Made by a program: the position numbers and the translations under genes
The notes under the pieces: model-generated
Told to the model about the DNA's origin: nothing
The model's input: the letters and a program-made list of their open reading frames with translations, nothing else
The model's database searches: none
In this document: positions 1 to 8,688 of the stretch, one piece after another
Numbering within the stretch: position 1 is the stretch's first letter
Layout: each line of letters opens with the position of its first letter
Source of the DNA: QYOJ01 sp964642545
GTDB taxonomy: Bacteria > Bacteroidota > Bacteroidia > Bacteroidales > FEN-979
Assembly: GCA_964642545.1 (NCBI GenBank)
Contig: CAZXQU010000001.1
Span: 124,001-188,000 of the forward strand
Length of the DNA: 64,000 bases
Direction of reading: 5' to 3'

Positions 1-1
1 C

Positions 2-1288
2 GACACCTCCCATGGGTCCGTCCTGGGGTTCAAGGTATACAAGACATCTAATGGCTGGTTCTACTTTTTTAACAAATCCTGGGATACGTTGAAGATTAAC
101 ACCAATGCATCATTAAGTGATTCCTGGAAATTCTGTAACCTGCCGGATTCAGGTTTCGTTGAGGCAACAGTTTCAGAGATCGTGACTGACACCATCCTGG
201 GCATGGCTGATTCAGTGAAAACCATTCTTTTTCAAGCCTACGACTCCACGGGGAATGTTTTAACTCATGTCATCAACGGCCGGACAGTTTCCCTCAGTAA
301 ATCTCATGGCATGACCGTGATGGCAGAGGTCTACCTCCTCCCCGGTGCCTTTTCGAAGTATAAACTTGCAGGAACTACAATTCCGGAAGCCGGTATCCCA
401 AATCTGAATGAGCGGTTGGTCTATGATTTTAATGTGGGAGACGAGTTCCATTACCAGGGTGCTGATACATACCAAACTGGGCATGTTACCTGGACCTACT
501 GGAAAAGGATAATTACGATCCTTTCCAAGCAGATTTCAGCCACCGGTAACGCTTTTATTTACCAGGCAAAGCGATGCACACACTTGGATATCGTCCCTCC
601 TTTTACCTGGGGACCTCCCTATGTCGAAAATTACCATGACACTATTATACTCGTGTTCCCACGCTCTTCTTCCATTACTGATACTTCACGACTGAAACTA
701 CCTGGAACGTTTTTTAGAAATGACTTCAGCGTGGCTGCAAATAACTATTTGAGGGATTTCAATGGTCCAAACAACAGACAAAGGCAAATCATCCGAAAAA
801 ATTTCTACCGTTGCCAGGATAGCTGCTGGCTCCCTGAACAGGCGTACCGTGGCTGGAATGAATATGCAGAAGGGATTGGCTGTTTGTTCGATGGATGGGG
901 TGTTGAATATACAACAGTCGGTCTACGCATGTTTTACGAAGATAAGCTTGTCTACTATAGGAAAGGAGATGAAGAGTGGGGAACACGACTTGCTGCTGAT
1001 TGCGATCAATTGCTGGGAACAGATGAGCTTCAGGTTTCAGGTTCCTGGTTTCAGGTTTTTCTTTATCCAAACCCTCTTCATAACCAGATGACGTTGACTA
1101 TCGAAGGATTTAAACCGGGAATCCGCACCGATTTCATTTTATACGATTTCCTGGGAAGGGAAGTCTACCAAACAGTCATCCGGCAGAATGAGGTAACACT
1201 AAATCGACCGCCAATACCCAATGGTTTATATATCTGGAAGGTGACAGGCGATCTGGGAACAGCTACGGGGAAGCTGGTGTTGGAATAA
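2..1288 (+). CDS. Secreted protein with T9SS sorting tail, 5'-truncated
   Basis: The reading frame is open from base 2 and runs off the left edge, so at least 428 codons of a longer gene are present. The TTG at 89 is not needed as a start. The last ~75 residues form a type IX secretion sorting domain (YPNPLHNQMTLTI, then GLYIWKVTGDLGTATGKLVLE at the end), so the protein should cross the outer membrane through T9SS and be anchored or released. The body (aromatic-rich, beta-strand-like) matches no family I recognise. A heptamer array (1030-1060) encodes the linker just before the sorting domain. The near-identical ending TGDLGTA.(E/G)KLV recurs in the protease ending at 7181. Confidence 0.8.
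   Translation, partial: DTSHGSVLGFKVYKTSNGWFYFFNKSWDTLKINTNASLSDSWKFCNLPDSGFVEATVSEIVTDTILGMADSVKTILFQAYDSTGNVLTHVINGRTVSLSKSHGMTVMAEVYLLPGAFSKYKLAGTTIPEAGIPNLNERLVYDFNVGDEFHYQGADTYQTGHVTWTYWKRIITILSKQISATGNAFIYQAKRCTHLDIVPPFTWGPPYVENYHDTIILVFPRSSSITDTSRLKLPGTFFRNDFSVAANNYLRDFNGPNNRQRQIIRKNFYRCQDSCWLPEQAYRGWNEYAEGIGCLFDGWGVEYTTVGLRMFYEDKLVYYRKGDEEWGTRLAADCDQLLGTDELQVSGSWFQVFLYPNPLHNQMTLTIEGFKPGIRTDFILYDFLGREVYQTVIRQNEVTLNRPPIPNGLYIWKVTGDLGTATGKLVLE
1030..1060. repeat. Heptamer array CAGGTTT, in frame in a CDS
   Basis: Four consecutive 7-bp units (CAGGTTT, CAGGTTC, CTGGTTT, CAGGTTT) encode part of the linker between the body and the T9SS sorting tail. Confidence 0.7.
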
Positions 1289-1355
1289 ATTAGCGATTAG
1301 GGATTAGGGATTTATATTAGGCATCTGTCATCTGGCATCCGGTATCCGGTATCTA
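1289..1355. repeat. Two adjacent heptamer arrays (GATTAGG; GGCATCY)
   Basis: GATTAGS units (1289-1313) are followed by GGCATCT/GGTATCC units (1320-1355). They fill the gap between the convergent ends of the T9SS cargo gene and hutI. No clear hairpin terminator is present there. Confidence 0.75.
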
Positions 1356-1356
1356 C

Positions 1357-2760
1357 TTACAGAACGACCTTTCCATTGAGTATTACGGATTCCACCTTAT
1401 TACTTCCATACGCGTATGGCATGAACTCATAGGTCGACATTGGCTTGGTAATAAACAGGTTGGCCTTTTTCCCTCTTGCGATGCTTCCAAGCTCATCGCT
1501 CACTCCCATTGCATAAGCGCCATTAAGGGTAGTGGCAAAAATGGCCTCTTCGGGAAGAAGCCGGTAGGTGATGCAGGCCATGGAAAGAATCAGTTGCATA
1601 TTTCCGGAAGGGCTGGAACCTGGATTGAAATCGCTTGCGAAGGCAACCGGTAATCCAGCATCGATCATCCTGCGGGCTGGTGCGGCGATCATGTTGAGGA
1701 AGAAGGCTGCGCCAGGAAGAATAACCGGCATGGTTTCAGAATTTGCCAGGGAGGCTATCTCCCTTTTGCCTGTGTATTCGAGGTGGTCGACCGAAAGGGC
1801 ATTGTACTTCACCCCTACCTGGATGCCACCTGAGTAGTCGAGTTCGTTGGCATGGATCTTCGGCCTCAACCCATACTTCATTCCGGCATTGAGTATCCTG
1901 TCAGTCTCATCCACGGTAAAGAAGCCTTTGTCGCAGAATACGTCGATATAGTCGGCCAACTCTTCGGAGGCCACCTGTGGAATCATCTCATGGATCACCA
2001 GGTCGACATACTCCCCCTGCCTCCCTTTGTATTCAGCCGGAACGGCATGAGCTCCCAAAAAGGTAGAGACGATCGTCAACGGTGATAACTCCTTTAATTT
2101 CCTGATCACCCGGAGCATCTTCAGTTCATCCTCAACAGTCAGCCCATAACCGCTTTTGATCTCAACTGCTCCTGTTCCAAAAGCAATGATCTCGTTCAAT
2201 CGCCCCATCGCCTGCTCAACCAGTTCCTCTTCAGAGGTATGGTGAAGCAGTTTTGCCGAGTTCAGTATCCCTCCTCCCCGTTTGGCGATCTCTTCATAGC
2301 TCAGCCCCTTGATTTTATCAACATATTCGATCTCCCGGCTTCCAGCGTAGACCAAGTGTGTATGGGCGTCGCAGAAAGAGGGGAAGACGAAACAACCGGA
2401 GGCGTCGACGATCTGAATGTCATTGTATTGACGAAGGTTGTGGAATATTGTGGCCTGTGACTCGTGACCCATGACTGGCGGTGAAGGTGGAGAAAGTGAA
2501 GTAGGTGGAGAAAGTAGTGAAGGTGGTGAGTTGTTTTCAAAGAGTTCATAATGCTTTATTCCGGTAGCAGAGAGACTGGATTGGATTTCAGATGGTATCG
2601 TGTCCATCGATCCGAAATCCTTAATCTTGTCTCCTTCGATCAGCAACCAGGCATTTTTAAGTGTTTTCAGATGCGACATCTCTTTCCCGGCCACAAGGGG
2701 TTTGGGGTTTTCTTCGATGTTAACAAGCTCTTTGATGTTGGTGATGAGGATCGACTTCAT
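1357..2760 (-). CDS. hutI: Imidazolonepropionase
   Basis: Hydrolyses 4-imidazolone-5-propanoate to N-formimino-L-glutamate, the third step of histidine degradation, in the cytoplasm. The amidohydrolase fold is clear: the metal motif DAHTHLVYAGSRE, then VEIKSGYGL, GAHAVP, KIHANEL and the C-terminal ASDFNPGSSP. The protein has 467 residues against about 400-420 for the family. The excess is a low-complexity Pro/Ser segment (about residues 76-110, SPPTSLSPPSPP) encoded by a tandem-repeat array lying between the N-terminal beta-domain and the barrel. No other hut gene is nearby. A TACCTTTG promoter element lies upstream, divergent from the protease gene. Confidence 0.93.
   Translation of the reverse strand: MKSILITNIKELVNIEENPKPLVAGKEMSHLKTLKNAWLLIEGDKIKDFGSMDTIPSEIQSSLSATGIKHYELFENNSPPSLLSPPTSLSPPSPPVMGHESQATIFHNLRQYNDIQIVDASGCFVFPSFCDAHTHLVYAGSREIEYVDKIKGLSYEEIAKRGGGILNSAKLLHHTSEEELVEQAMGRLNEIIAFGTGAVEIKSGYGLTVEDELKMLRVIRKLKELSPLTIVSTFLGAHAVPAEYKGRQGEYVDLVIHEMIPQVASEELADYIDVFCDKGFFTVDETDRILNAGMKYGLRPKIHANELDYSGGIQVGVKYNALSVDHLEYTGKREIASLANSETMPVILPGAAFFLNMIAAPARRMIDAGLPVAFASDFNPGSSPSGNMQLILSMACITYRLLPEEAIFATTLNGAYAMGVSDELGSIARGKKANLFITKPMSTYEFMPYAYGSNKVESVILNGKVVL
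2451..2535. repeat. Repeat array inside hutI
   Basis: On the coding strand, units such as CACCTTCAC and TCTCCACCTACTTCAC repeat with a period of about 7-9, followed by GGGTCACGAGTCAC. The array is in frame and inserts about 30 residues into imidazolonepropionase. Confidence 0.65.
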
Positions 2761-2786
2761 GGTTGTTAAATTTCAGGGAGTTGACG

Positions 2787-2794
2787 CAAAGGTA
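2787..2794 (-). promoter_or_regulatory. -7 element TACCTTTG upstream of hutI
   Basis: Exact match to the Bacteroidota TAnnTTTG -7 consensus on the minus strand, 27 bp before the hutI ATG. No convincing -33 TTTG was identified. Confidence 0.6.
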
Positions 2795-2814
2795 GAGAAT
2801 TTTGATTTTTTCTT

Positions 2815-2822
2815 TACCTTTG
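2815..2822 (+). promoter_or_regulatory. -7 element TACCTTTG upstream of C10 protease
   Basis: Same octamer as the hutI promoter, on the plus strand, 43 bp before the protease ATG. It forms a divergent promoter pair with the 2787-2794 element. Confidence 0.6.
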
Positions 2823-2865
2823 CAATTGAAACCCAAAGCCATAATCCTAAATTAAATCATTAATA

Positions 2866-4992
2866 ATGAAAAGAATCACCCTTCTCTTTTCCCTTTTATT
2901 TTTAGTGATCACCTTGTCTGTATTTGCTAAAAAAGTCGAGGTAAGCCAGGCCCGTCAGGCCGGTCTGAACTTCTATTACGAACGTGCCAATATCAATCAG
3001 AACATATCCTTTGATGCCCTGCTGATTACCGGTGAAACAATTGTTACAGAAAACGATATCACGGCCTACTACATTTTTGACATCGGTGACAACGGATATA
3101 TCATCGTTACGGCCGACGACCAGCTTTATCCTGTGATCGGGTATTCTTTCGAGACATCCTGGTCGAATGAAGAGTTACCTGCTCACGTGCAATTCTGGCT
3201 TAACAACTACAAAGGCGAAATCCTTGAAGCCATTACTCAGGGATATCCTGCTGATCAACAGATCACTGGTGCCTGGGAACGTTACAGTTCACCCAATCCC
3301 GTTACCCTTCCCGATGAACCATTACTGGATGTGGAACCAATGATCACCAACACCTGGAACCAGGACTTCCCCTACAACGCAATGTGTCCGGAAGACCCAG
3401 CACCGGGTGGTTCCTATTACGGACACGTACCGGTTGGTTGCGTTGCCACGGCTATGAGCCAGATCATGCATTACTGGCGCTGGCCCGAAACAGGAGTTGG
3501 TTCGCACTGCTACACACCCCCACAATCTCAGTATGGACAACAGTGCGCCGATTTTGGCAATACCACCTACGAATGGGACGGAATAGTTGATCACACCTCA
3601 AAACAGTGCGATCCTGTTGCTTTGCTCTCATGGCATTGCGGCATCTCGGTGAATATGATGTACGGACCAACCGGATCCGGGGCATACACTGACGACGTAC
3701 CTAATGCCCTTAAGAACTATTTCAAGTACTCCACAAGTGCTTATTACGCTCATAAATATGCTTATCCCACCACACAATGGAATAACCTACTTAAAACTGA
3801 CCTGGATGCCGGCAGACCAATTGAATATTCGGGAACTGGTGGCGGCGAGGGCCATGCCTGGGTTTGCGACGGATATCAGGGAACTGATTACTACCATATG
3901 AACTGGGGTTGGGGTGGTAACTACAACGGCTATTTCTACCTGAATGGCCTAAATCCCGGAGGATACACGTTCAACAGTGACCAAGGAGCCGTATTGCAGA
4001 TCCATCCTGATCCTTCGATGTACCCTACCTATTGCAGTGGGCAGACCGACCTAATCACAAATGATTTCGGAGCATTTGAGGATGGAAGCGGGCCACTGGA
4101 AAATTACGAGAGCGATGCCAACTGCTCATGGTTGATCGCCCCGGATGATGGTGTGGAAAGTGTATCTGTTTCGTTCCTTCGTTTCGACCTGGCTTCGGGC
4201 GATGAACTCAACATTTACGATGGCAACTCTGCCAGCGCTACCCTGATCGGAACTTACACCGGCACCTCGTTGCCTCCCACTGTCACCTCTACCGGCCCTG
4301 AAATGTTTATTGCCTTTACTACCAATGAAACAGGAACCGCACAAGGATTTCTTGCTGAGTATGACTGCAACATGATCACTTTCTGCGCATCCAGCACCAA
4401 CCTTACTGACCCGTCAGGAGATATCAGCGACGGAAGCGGCGACTTAGATTACCGCAATAGTACATTGTGCAAATGGTACATCAAACCAACCAATGCTGAA
4501 ACCGTGATTCTGAATTTTAGCAGTATCAATACGGAAGAGACGAATGACAGAATCCAGGTCTATGATCTTGGCTCCGGAACTCTTTTAGGTAATTTCTCCG
4601 GCAATATGACCAACCCGCCAACAGGACTTGTTGCCCCGAGTGGCGAGATGTTACTCTTGTGGAGCAGTAACAAAACCATCAGAGGTATTGGTTGGGAAGC
4701 AAGCTATACAATTACTGTAAGCACTGAAGAGTCGGCAGCCGTGGATAACCTCTATGTCTATCCCAACCCGGTCCATGATTATCTGATGGTGAAATTTGAC
4801 GGAACTTCGCTTCGTACGGTTCAGATCGATCTTTACTCGCTGAAGGGAACGAAAATCTACAGTGGTGTTCGATCGAATGTGAACGGACAGGTGGAAGAGC
4901 GTATCAACCTGAGTGGCGTTTCAAAAGGCGTATACATGCTCCGGATTACCAGCGAGCAAGGAGTATCGAATACGAAAGTAGTCGTACAATAG
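2866..4992 (+). CDS. Secreted C10 (streptopain-like) cysteine protease, CUB domains, T9SS tail
   Basis: 708 residues. A signal peptide (about 1-21) precedes a Spi-like propeptide (about 22-145). The C10 peptidase domain follows, with catalytic Cys192 in VGCVATAMSQIMHYWRW and His330 in GEGHAWVCDGY, then the typical NWGWGG. Two CUB-like domains come next (about 385-500 and 505-610, with paired cysteines and DELNIYDG / DRIQVYDL motifs), then a T9SS sorting tail (VYPNPVHDYLMV to the end). The expected product is a zymogen exported by Sec and T9SS that degrades extracellular protein. It is a tandem paralogue of the next gene, 29 bp downstream on the same strand. Confidence 0.92.
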   Translation: MKRITLLFSLLFLVITLSVFAKKVEVSQARQAGLNFYYERANINQNISFDALLITGETIVTENDITAYYIFDIGDNGYIIVTADDQLYPVIGYSFETSWSNEELPAHVQFWLNNYKGEILEAITQGYPADQQITGAWERYSSPNPVTLPDEPLLDVEPMITNTWNQDFPYNAMCPEDPAPGGSYYGHVPVGCVATAMSQIMHYWRWPETGVGSHCYTPPQSQYGQQCADFGNTTYEWDGIVDHTSKQCDPVALLSWHCGISVNMMYGPTGSGAYTDDVPNALKNYFKYSTSAYYAHKYAYPTTQWNNLLKTDLDAGRPIEYSGTGGGEGHAWVCDGYQGTDYYHMNWGWGGNYNGYFYLNGLNPGGYTFNSDQGAVLQIHPDPSMYPTYCSGQTDLITNDFGAFEDGSGPLENYESDANCSWLIAPDDGVESVSVSFLRFDLASGDELNIYDGNSASATLIGTYTGTSLPPTVTSTGPEMFIAFTTNETGTAQGFLAEYDCNMITFCASSTNLTDPSGDISDGSGDLDYRNSTLCKWYIKPTNAETVILNFSSINTEETNDRIQVYDLGSGTLLGNFSGNMTNPPTGLVAPSGEMLLLWSSNKTIRGIGWEASYTITVSTEESAAVDNLYVYPNPVHDYLMVKFDGTSLRTVQIDLYSLKGTKIYSGVRSNVNGQVEERINLSGVSKGVYMLRITSEQGVSNTKVVVQ

Positions 4993-4993
4993 C

Positions 4994-5012
4994 ATTCTGA
5001 GAAGAATTTTTT
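4994..5012 (+). terminator. Weak AT-rich hairpin with T-run
   Basis: ATTCT-GAGA-AGAAT followed by six T residues, right after the first C10 protease. The stem is only 5 bp and AT-rich, so termination may be partial. Confidence 0.35.
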
Positions 5013-5021
5013 GTAATTTAC

Positions 5022-7181
5022 ATGAAAAGGATTTGTTTGCTTCTCGTCGCCATCACAACTCTGGGATTCAACACGTTTCCAGGTACTATATCCGCCGACA
5101 AGGCTTCCATGGCAGCTATCCGGTTTATCTCTGAACGGATCTCCCCGGATCTTTTATCAGATGTTGGTGATGTTGCCGTTACGGAAAGTTTTATTATCAA
5201 GGATCAGGAGATACCTCTTTATTATATTTTCAACCTGATGCCTGAAGGGTGGATTGCCGTTGCTGCTAATGATGCAGTATTCCCAATTCTTGCATACTCC
5301 TATGAAGGCAGGTATGATGAATTGCGTCAGGCGCCACAATTCCTCGCCTGGATGAAGCAATACGAAGATCAGATCCTGTATGCGATCCGCGGAAACGTTT
5401 CCCCTTTCCCCGAGACTGTAGAGATGTGGAACAGGCTGTCAGATGCCAGATACCAGATGCCGGATGCCGGATCTAATCCACTCGTCTCTCGTCCATCGTC
5501 CATCGTCCATCGCAGTATCGAGCCCCTGATAACAACCCACTGGGACCAGAGCCCCTGGTACAATGAACTTTGTCCGGGTGACAATGGAAGCCATTGTCCG
5601 GCCGGGTGCGTTCCCGTTTGCATGGCCCAGGTCATGTACTACTTCAGATGGCCCGAAACCGGAGTGGGTTCGTATACCTACACTGAACCAACATTTGGCG
5701 TATTATCTGCTGATTTCGGGGCCACAACCTACCGGTGGAACGAGATGACCACCAGCATTAACCGGAGTAACCTGGCCATCGCTGAGCTTATTTATCACCT
5801 GGGAGTCTCATGTGATCTGGAGTATACCCCATCTGGATCGGGCATGTATAACCATAAGGCTGCCTTTTCGTTAAGGACATATTTCAAATATGCTCCCGAA
5901 ACCCAATACCTATACCGCGACAGCACCACCCTCAACTGGGACAGCGTTTTGATTGCACACCTCGACAGAAAAATCCCGATGTACTATGCGGGCTGGTCGG
6001 TTCCTAATAGCGACGGCCATGCTTTTGTTTGCGACGGTTACCAAGACTCCTCCTTCTTTCATTTTAACTTTGGATGGGGTGGTAGTAGTGATGGCTACTT
6101 CTACACGAGCGACCTCACCCCAGGCGGCTACAACTTCAACCTGGCCCAGGAAGTTGTGATCAACTGCTTCCCCGATACGGTAAACTACACCTACCCCTCG
6201 CAGTGCGCCGGCGACCTGGAGTTTACTGCAAAAGTGGGTTCATTTGAAGATGGAAGTGGTCCAGTTGATGATTACTCCCCTGATGCCAATTGCAGCTGGA
6301 TGATTGGCCCCCAAACTTTGATCGACTCGGTAACCAGTATCACGTTGACGTTCGACCGGTTTGCCACCAATCCGGCAGATTTTGTTACTGTGTATGACGG
6401 GAAAACAACAGGCGCGCCTGTTCTGGGTTCCTTTTCCGGAAGCCTTCTTCCTCCCGAAATCACCTCTTCAGGGAATAACATGTTGGTCACTTTTGAAGCA
6501 GGGGAACAACCTCCAGATAATGGCTTTCTAGCCCACTACAAAGCCAACTTGCCGGTTTGGTGCAGCGGAACCACTACAATAACTGCCGACTCAGCGGAAG
6601 TCTCGGATGGTAGCTTCGATTTCAACTATTATAACAACTCCTCTTGTAAATGGAGATTAGAGACCGAAACAGGGGACCCTCTTACCATCTACTTTGACTA
6701 TTTTGATACCGAGGCTAATCATGATTTCCTGACCATTTACGACCTGGAGACAGGAGATACTCTGGTGAGTTTATCAGGAGAATACACTTCGGGCAACCAT
6801 CCTGATTCAGTTACCTCACCCAGCGGAAAGATGTTTCTCATCTTCACGACGAATAGTACCATTACATTTAATGGCTGGAAGATCCACTACCCGAAAAAGT
6901 CCAACATCGGCATCACAGAACAAAACGGCATCCGGAACCTTCAGCTCTTCCCAAATCCGGCATCAGAGGTTGTTACTATCTCTTTCACTTCAGCCAAAAC
7001 ATCACACATTCACTTGACCCTTCTCTCTTCTGATGGGCGTATCGTTCGTGAATTAAGCTTGGAAGCGATTTCAGGGAAGAATACAAAAGAGACTGATATT
7101 TCAGAGATAAAGCCTGGAATCTACATCCTGCAACTTACAGGTGACTTGGGAACAGCGGTAGAGAAGCTGGTGGTTAACTAA
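5022..7181 (+). CDS. Secreted C10 cysteine protease paralogue, CUB domains, T9SS tail
   Basis: 719 residues with the same architecture as its upstream neighbour: signal peptide, Spi-like propeptide, C10 domain with Cys196 (AGCVPVCMAQVMYYFRW) and His333 (SDGHAFVCDGY), NFGWGG, two CUB-like domains and a T9SS tail (LFPNPASEVVTISF). It differs at the propeptide-catalytic junction, where two heptamer arrays (5441-5474 and 5481-5513) encode about 20 extra residues (ARYQMPDAGSNP, RPSSIVHRS). The proteases have clearly diverged, so the duplication is not recent. In family members this junction is where the propeptide is removed, so the insert could change maturation. Confidence 0.92.
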   Translation: MKRICLLLVAITTLGFNTFPGTISADKASMAAIRFISERISPDLLSDVGDVAVTESFIIKDQEIPLYYIFNLMPEGWIAVAANDAVFPILAYSYEGRYDELRQAPQFLAWMKQYEDQILYAIRGNVSPFPETVEMWNRLSDARYQMPDAGSNPLVSRPSSIVHRSIEPLITTHWDQSPWYNELCPGDNGSHCPAGCVPVCMAQVMYYFRWPETGVGSYTYTEPTFGVLSADFGATTYRWNEMTTSINRSNLAIAELIYHLGVSCDLEYTPSGSGMYNHKAAFSLRTYFKYAPETQYLYRDSTTLNWDSVLIAHLDRKIPMYYAGWSVPNSDGHAFVCDGYQDSSFFHFNFGWGGSSDGYFYTSDLTPGGYNFNLAQEVVINCFPDTVNYTYPSQCAGDLEFTAKVGSFEDGSGPVDDYSPDANCSWMIGPQTLIDSVTSITLTFDRFATNPADFVTVYDGKTTGAPVLGSFSGSLLPPEITSSGNNMLVTFEAGEQPPDNGFLAHYKANLPVWCSGTTTITADSAEVSDGSFDFNYYNNSSCKWRLETETGDPLTIYFDYFDTEANHDFLTIYDLETGDTLVSLSGEYTSGNHPDSVTSPSGKMFLIFTTNSTITFNGWKIHYPKKSNIGITEQNGIRNLQLFPNPASEVVTISFTSAKTSHIHLTLLSSDGRIVRELSLEAISGKNTKETDISEIKPGIYILQLTGDLGTAVEKLVVN
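5441..5513. repeat. Two heptamer arrays inside C10 protease gene
   Basis: GATGCCA/GATGCCG units (5441-5474) are followed by CGTCCATC-type 7-bp units (5481-5513). Both are in frame at the propeptide-catalytic domain junction and are absent from the paralogue at the same place. Confidence 0.8.
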
Positions 7182-7206
7182 TTTCCTACTTTCCTACTTT
7201 CCTACT
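7182..7206. repeat. TTTCCTAC tandem array
   Basis: Three 8-bp units TTTCCTAC between the convergent protease and zinc-ribbon genes. The array overlaps the stop end of the zinc-ribbon gene. Confidence 0.65.
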
Positions 7207-7621
7207 CACTCTCCGGCGTATAAAGGATATCAATCTCCCCCTTATTCTCCAGACACTCCATCAACTTGCTTTTAAGTTTCCAGCAGGTCATCTGGCGGAT
7301 TTCAAGTTGACGGGAGAGCTCGTATGAGGATATTTTCGGGTTGGAGCAAACCATGTAGACCATGTTGAATGCCTCTGTAATAGGGATATGGCATCGGTGA
7401 AAAATGGTGTTCGCAGTAGCCGATTCTTCGCTTTTACAGCGAGTACAACGTCTTGAGTAAGGTGTCTTTCCCTTGCAGTAATTTGAATGTCCGCATTTCT
7501 TACAGACAAATCCCTTTGCCCATTTTTGCTCGGAAAGAAACTGAAGGCACTCTTCGTCGGTTGCAAATCGGACCGCAAATTTTTCAATATCTAGAGACTT
7601 GAACAAATGTTTCAATTTCAT
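7202..7621 (-). CDS. IS1595-type transposase zinc-ribbon protein, no DDE domain
   Basis: 139 residues matching only the N-terminal zinc-ribbon and helix region of IS1595-family transposases: CKKCGHSNYC...RRCTRCKSEESATANTIFH, then the helical segment SSYELSRQLEIRQMTCWKLKSKL. Full IS1595 transposases are about 300 residues with a DDE nuclease domain, which is absent here, and no inverted repeats are visible. It is either a decayed transposase or a retained DNA-binding domain. Its own promoter-like TATTTTTG (minus strand, 7629-7636) lies 7 bp from the ATG, implying an almost leaderless transcript. Confidence 0.75.
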   Translation of the reverse strand: MKLKHLFKSLDIEKFAVRFATDEECLQFLSEQKWAKGFVCKKCGHSNYCKGKTPYSRRCTRCKSEESATANTIFHRCHIPITEAFNMVYMVCSNPKISSYELSRQLEIRQMTCWKLKSKLMECLENKGEIDILYTPESE

Positions 7622-7680
7622 TTTTTTACAAAAATAAAAATAATTAGTGATACTTATGCGATTTATATTTAAAAATGTTT

Positions 7681-7688
7681 TATCTTTG
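7681..7688 (+). promoter_or_regulatory. -7 element TATCTTTG upstream of thioredoxin lipoprotein
   Basis: Matches TAnnTTTG. It overlaps the alternative GTG start at 7691 closely enough to favour the ATG at 7712 as the true start. Confidence 0.6.
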
Positions 7689-7711
7689 CAGTGTCATTTA
7701 AAACAAAAATT

Positions 7712-8209
7712 ATGAAAAAATACTCATTTCTTATAGGATTTGCACTGGCAATCAGCCTTACGGCTTGCAGCAGTAACGATGGGACCAAGAGTGCCAACTC
7801 TGAATCCAAAACTGAAGCTGTTGGTGACGAAAACCTCACTGATGAGGGAAAAGTGATGTACCTGAATGCCGAACAATTTAAATCACTTGTTTGGAATTAC
7901 AGCAAAAATGCTGACAACTGGATATTTAAAGGAGATCTACCGGTAATTATCGACTTCTATGCTGACTGGTGTCGCCCGTGTAAAATGGTAGCGCCTATCA
8001 TGGATGAACTTGCAGCCGAATACAAAGGAAAGATCCGGGTTTATAAAATAGATACGGACAAGGAAAAAGAACTTGCACAATTATTTAACATCCGGTCGAT
8101 TCCGGCAGTCCTCTTTGTTCCTAAAGACGGCAAACCACAGATGTCGGTTGGCGCCCTTCCGAAACCTACTTTCGTAACAGCGATCACTGATGTCTTAATG
8201 GTGAAGTAG
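7712..8209 (+). CDS. Thioredoxin-fold lipoprotein
   Basis: 165 residues. ATG 7712 is chosen over GTG 7691 because it begins a lipoprotein signal (MKKYSFLIGFALAISLTAC) with lipobox LTAC and lies just downstream of the promoter element. After a short Ser/Asn/Glu-rich linker comes a thioredoxin domain with active site WCRPCK and the cis-Pro region RSIPAVLF. It probably acts as a disulfide oxidoreductase tethered in the periplasm. The domain is strikingly similar to the cytosolic thioredoxin encoded next (shared segments include IIDFYADWC and KMVAPIM/V), so the pair arose by duplication. Confidence 0.88.
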   Translation: MKKYSFLIGFALAISLTACSSNDGTKSANSESKTEAVGDENLTDEGKVMYLNAEQFKSLVWNYSKNADNWIFKGDLPVIIDFYADWCRPCKMVAPIMDELAAEYKGKIRVYKIDTDKEKELAQLFNIRSIPAVLFVPKDGKPQMSVGALPKPTFVTAITDVLMVK

Positions 8210-8242
8210 ATATCATCACCTTCATCACTCCATGACTTCATG
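8206..8242. repeat. TCATCACY / TCATGAC repeat tract
   Basis: Degenerate 7-8 bp units (CATCACC, CATCACT, CATGACTTCATGAC) right after the thioredoxin lipoprotein stop. Similar words recur at 24989-25023. Confidence 0.5.
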
Positions 8243-8287
8243 ACAAAGAATTAACAATAAAAAAATAACAATAAAAAATATCAAACA

Positions 8288-8653
8288 ATGGCACTGGAAC
8301 ATTTAACCAAAGAGACTTTTGTAGAAAAGGTCTTCAACTTTGAAACAAACAAAGACTGGAAATTTGAAGGGGATTTACCCTGTATCATCGACTTTTATGC
8401 CGATTGGTGTGGCCCATGCAAAATGGTAGCCCCGGTATTGGAAGAACTTTCAAAAGAGTATAATGGAAAGATCAACATCTACAAAGTAGATACTGAAGAC
8501 CAGCAGGAGCTTTCGGCCGCTTTTGGCATCCGTAGCATCCCTTCAATGCTCTTCTGCCCGAAAGACGGACAACCCCAGATGGCAGTCGGAGCCCTTCCGA
8601 AAGACTCATTAATAAAGGCAATTGATGACGTGTTGTTGAGTACAAAGAACTAA
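8288..8653 (+). CDS. trxA: Thioredoxin
   Basis: 121 residues with no signal peptide, so cytoplasmic. It has the classical active site WCGPCK and the RSIPSMLF cis-proline loop. It reduces protein disulfides and would be recycled by thioredoxin reductase, which is not in the window. The N-terminal extension (EKVFNFETNKDWKFEGDLP) is typical of Bacteroidota thioredoxins. It lies 78 bp after its lipoprotein paralogue across an AT-rich spacer, and a good intrinsic terminator follows. Confidence 0.92.
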   Translation: MALEHLTKETFVEKVFNFETNKDWKFEGDLPCIIDFYADWCGPCKMVAPVLEELSKEYNGKINIYKVDTEDQQELSAAFGIRSIPSMLFCPKDGQPQMAVGALPKDSLIKAIDDVLLSTKN

Positions 8654-8688
8654 TAAACTACACCAAAATACTACACTAGCTGCTTTAT

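Noticed and set aside
3322..3685. Minus-strand frames inside the C10 protease gene
   Set aside because: Shadows of the real plus-strand gene, which has clear domains throughout.
7182..7621. A complete insertion sequence around the zinc-ribbon gene
   Set aside because: No DDE domain and no inverted repeats or target duplications visible; only a domain fragment can be supported.
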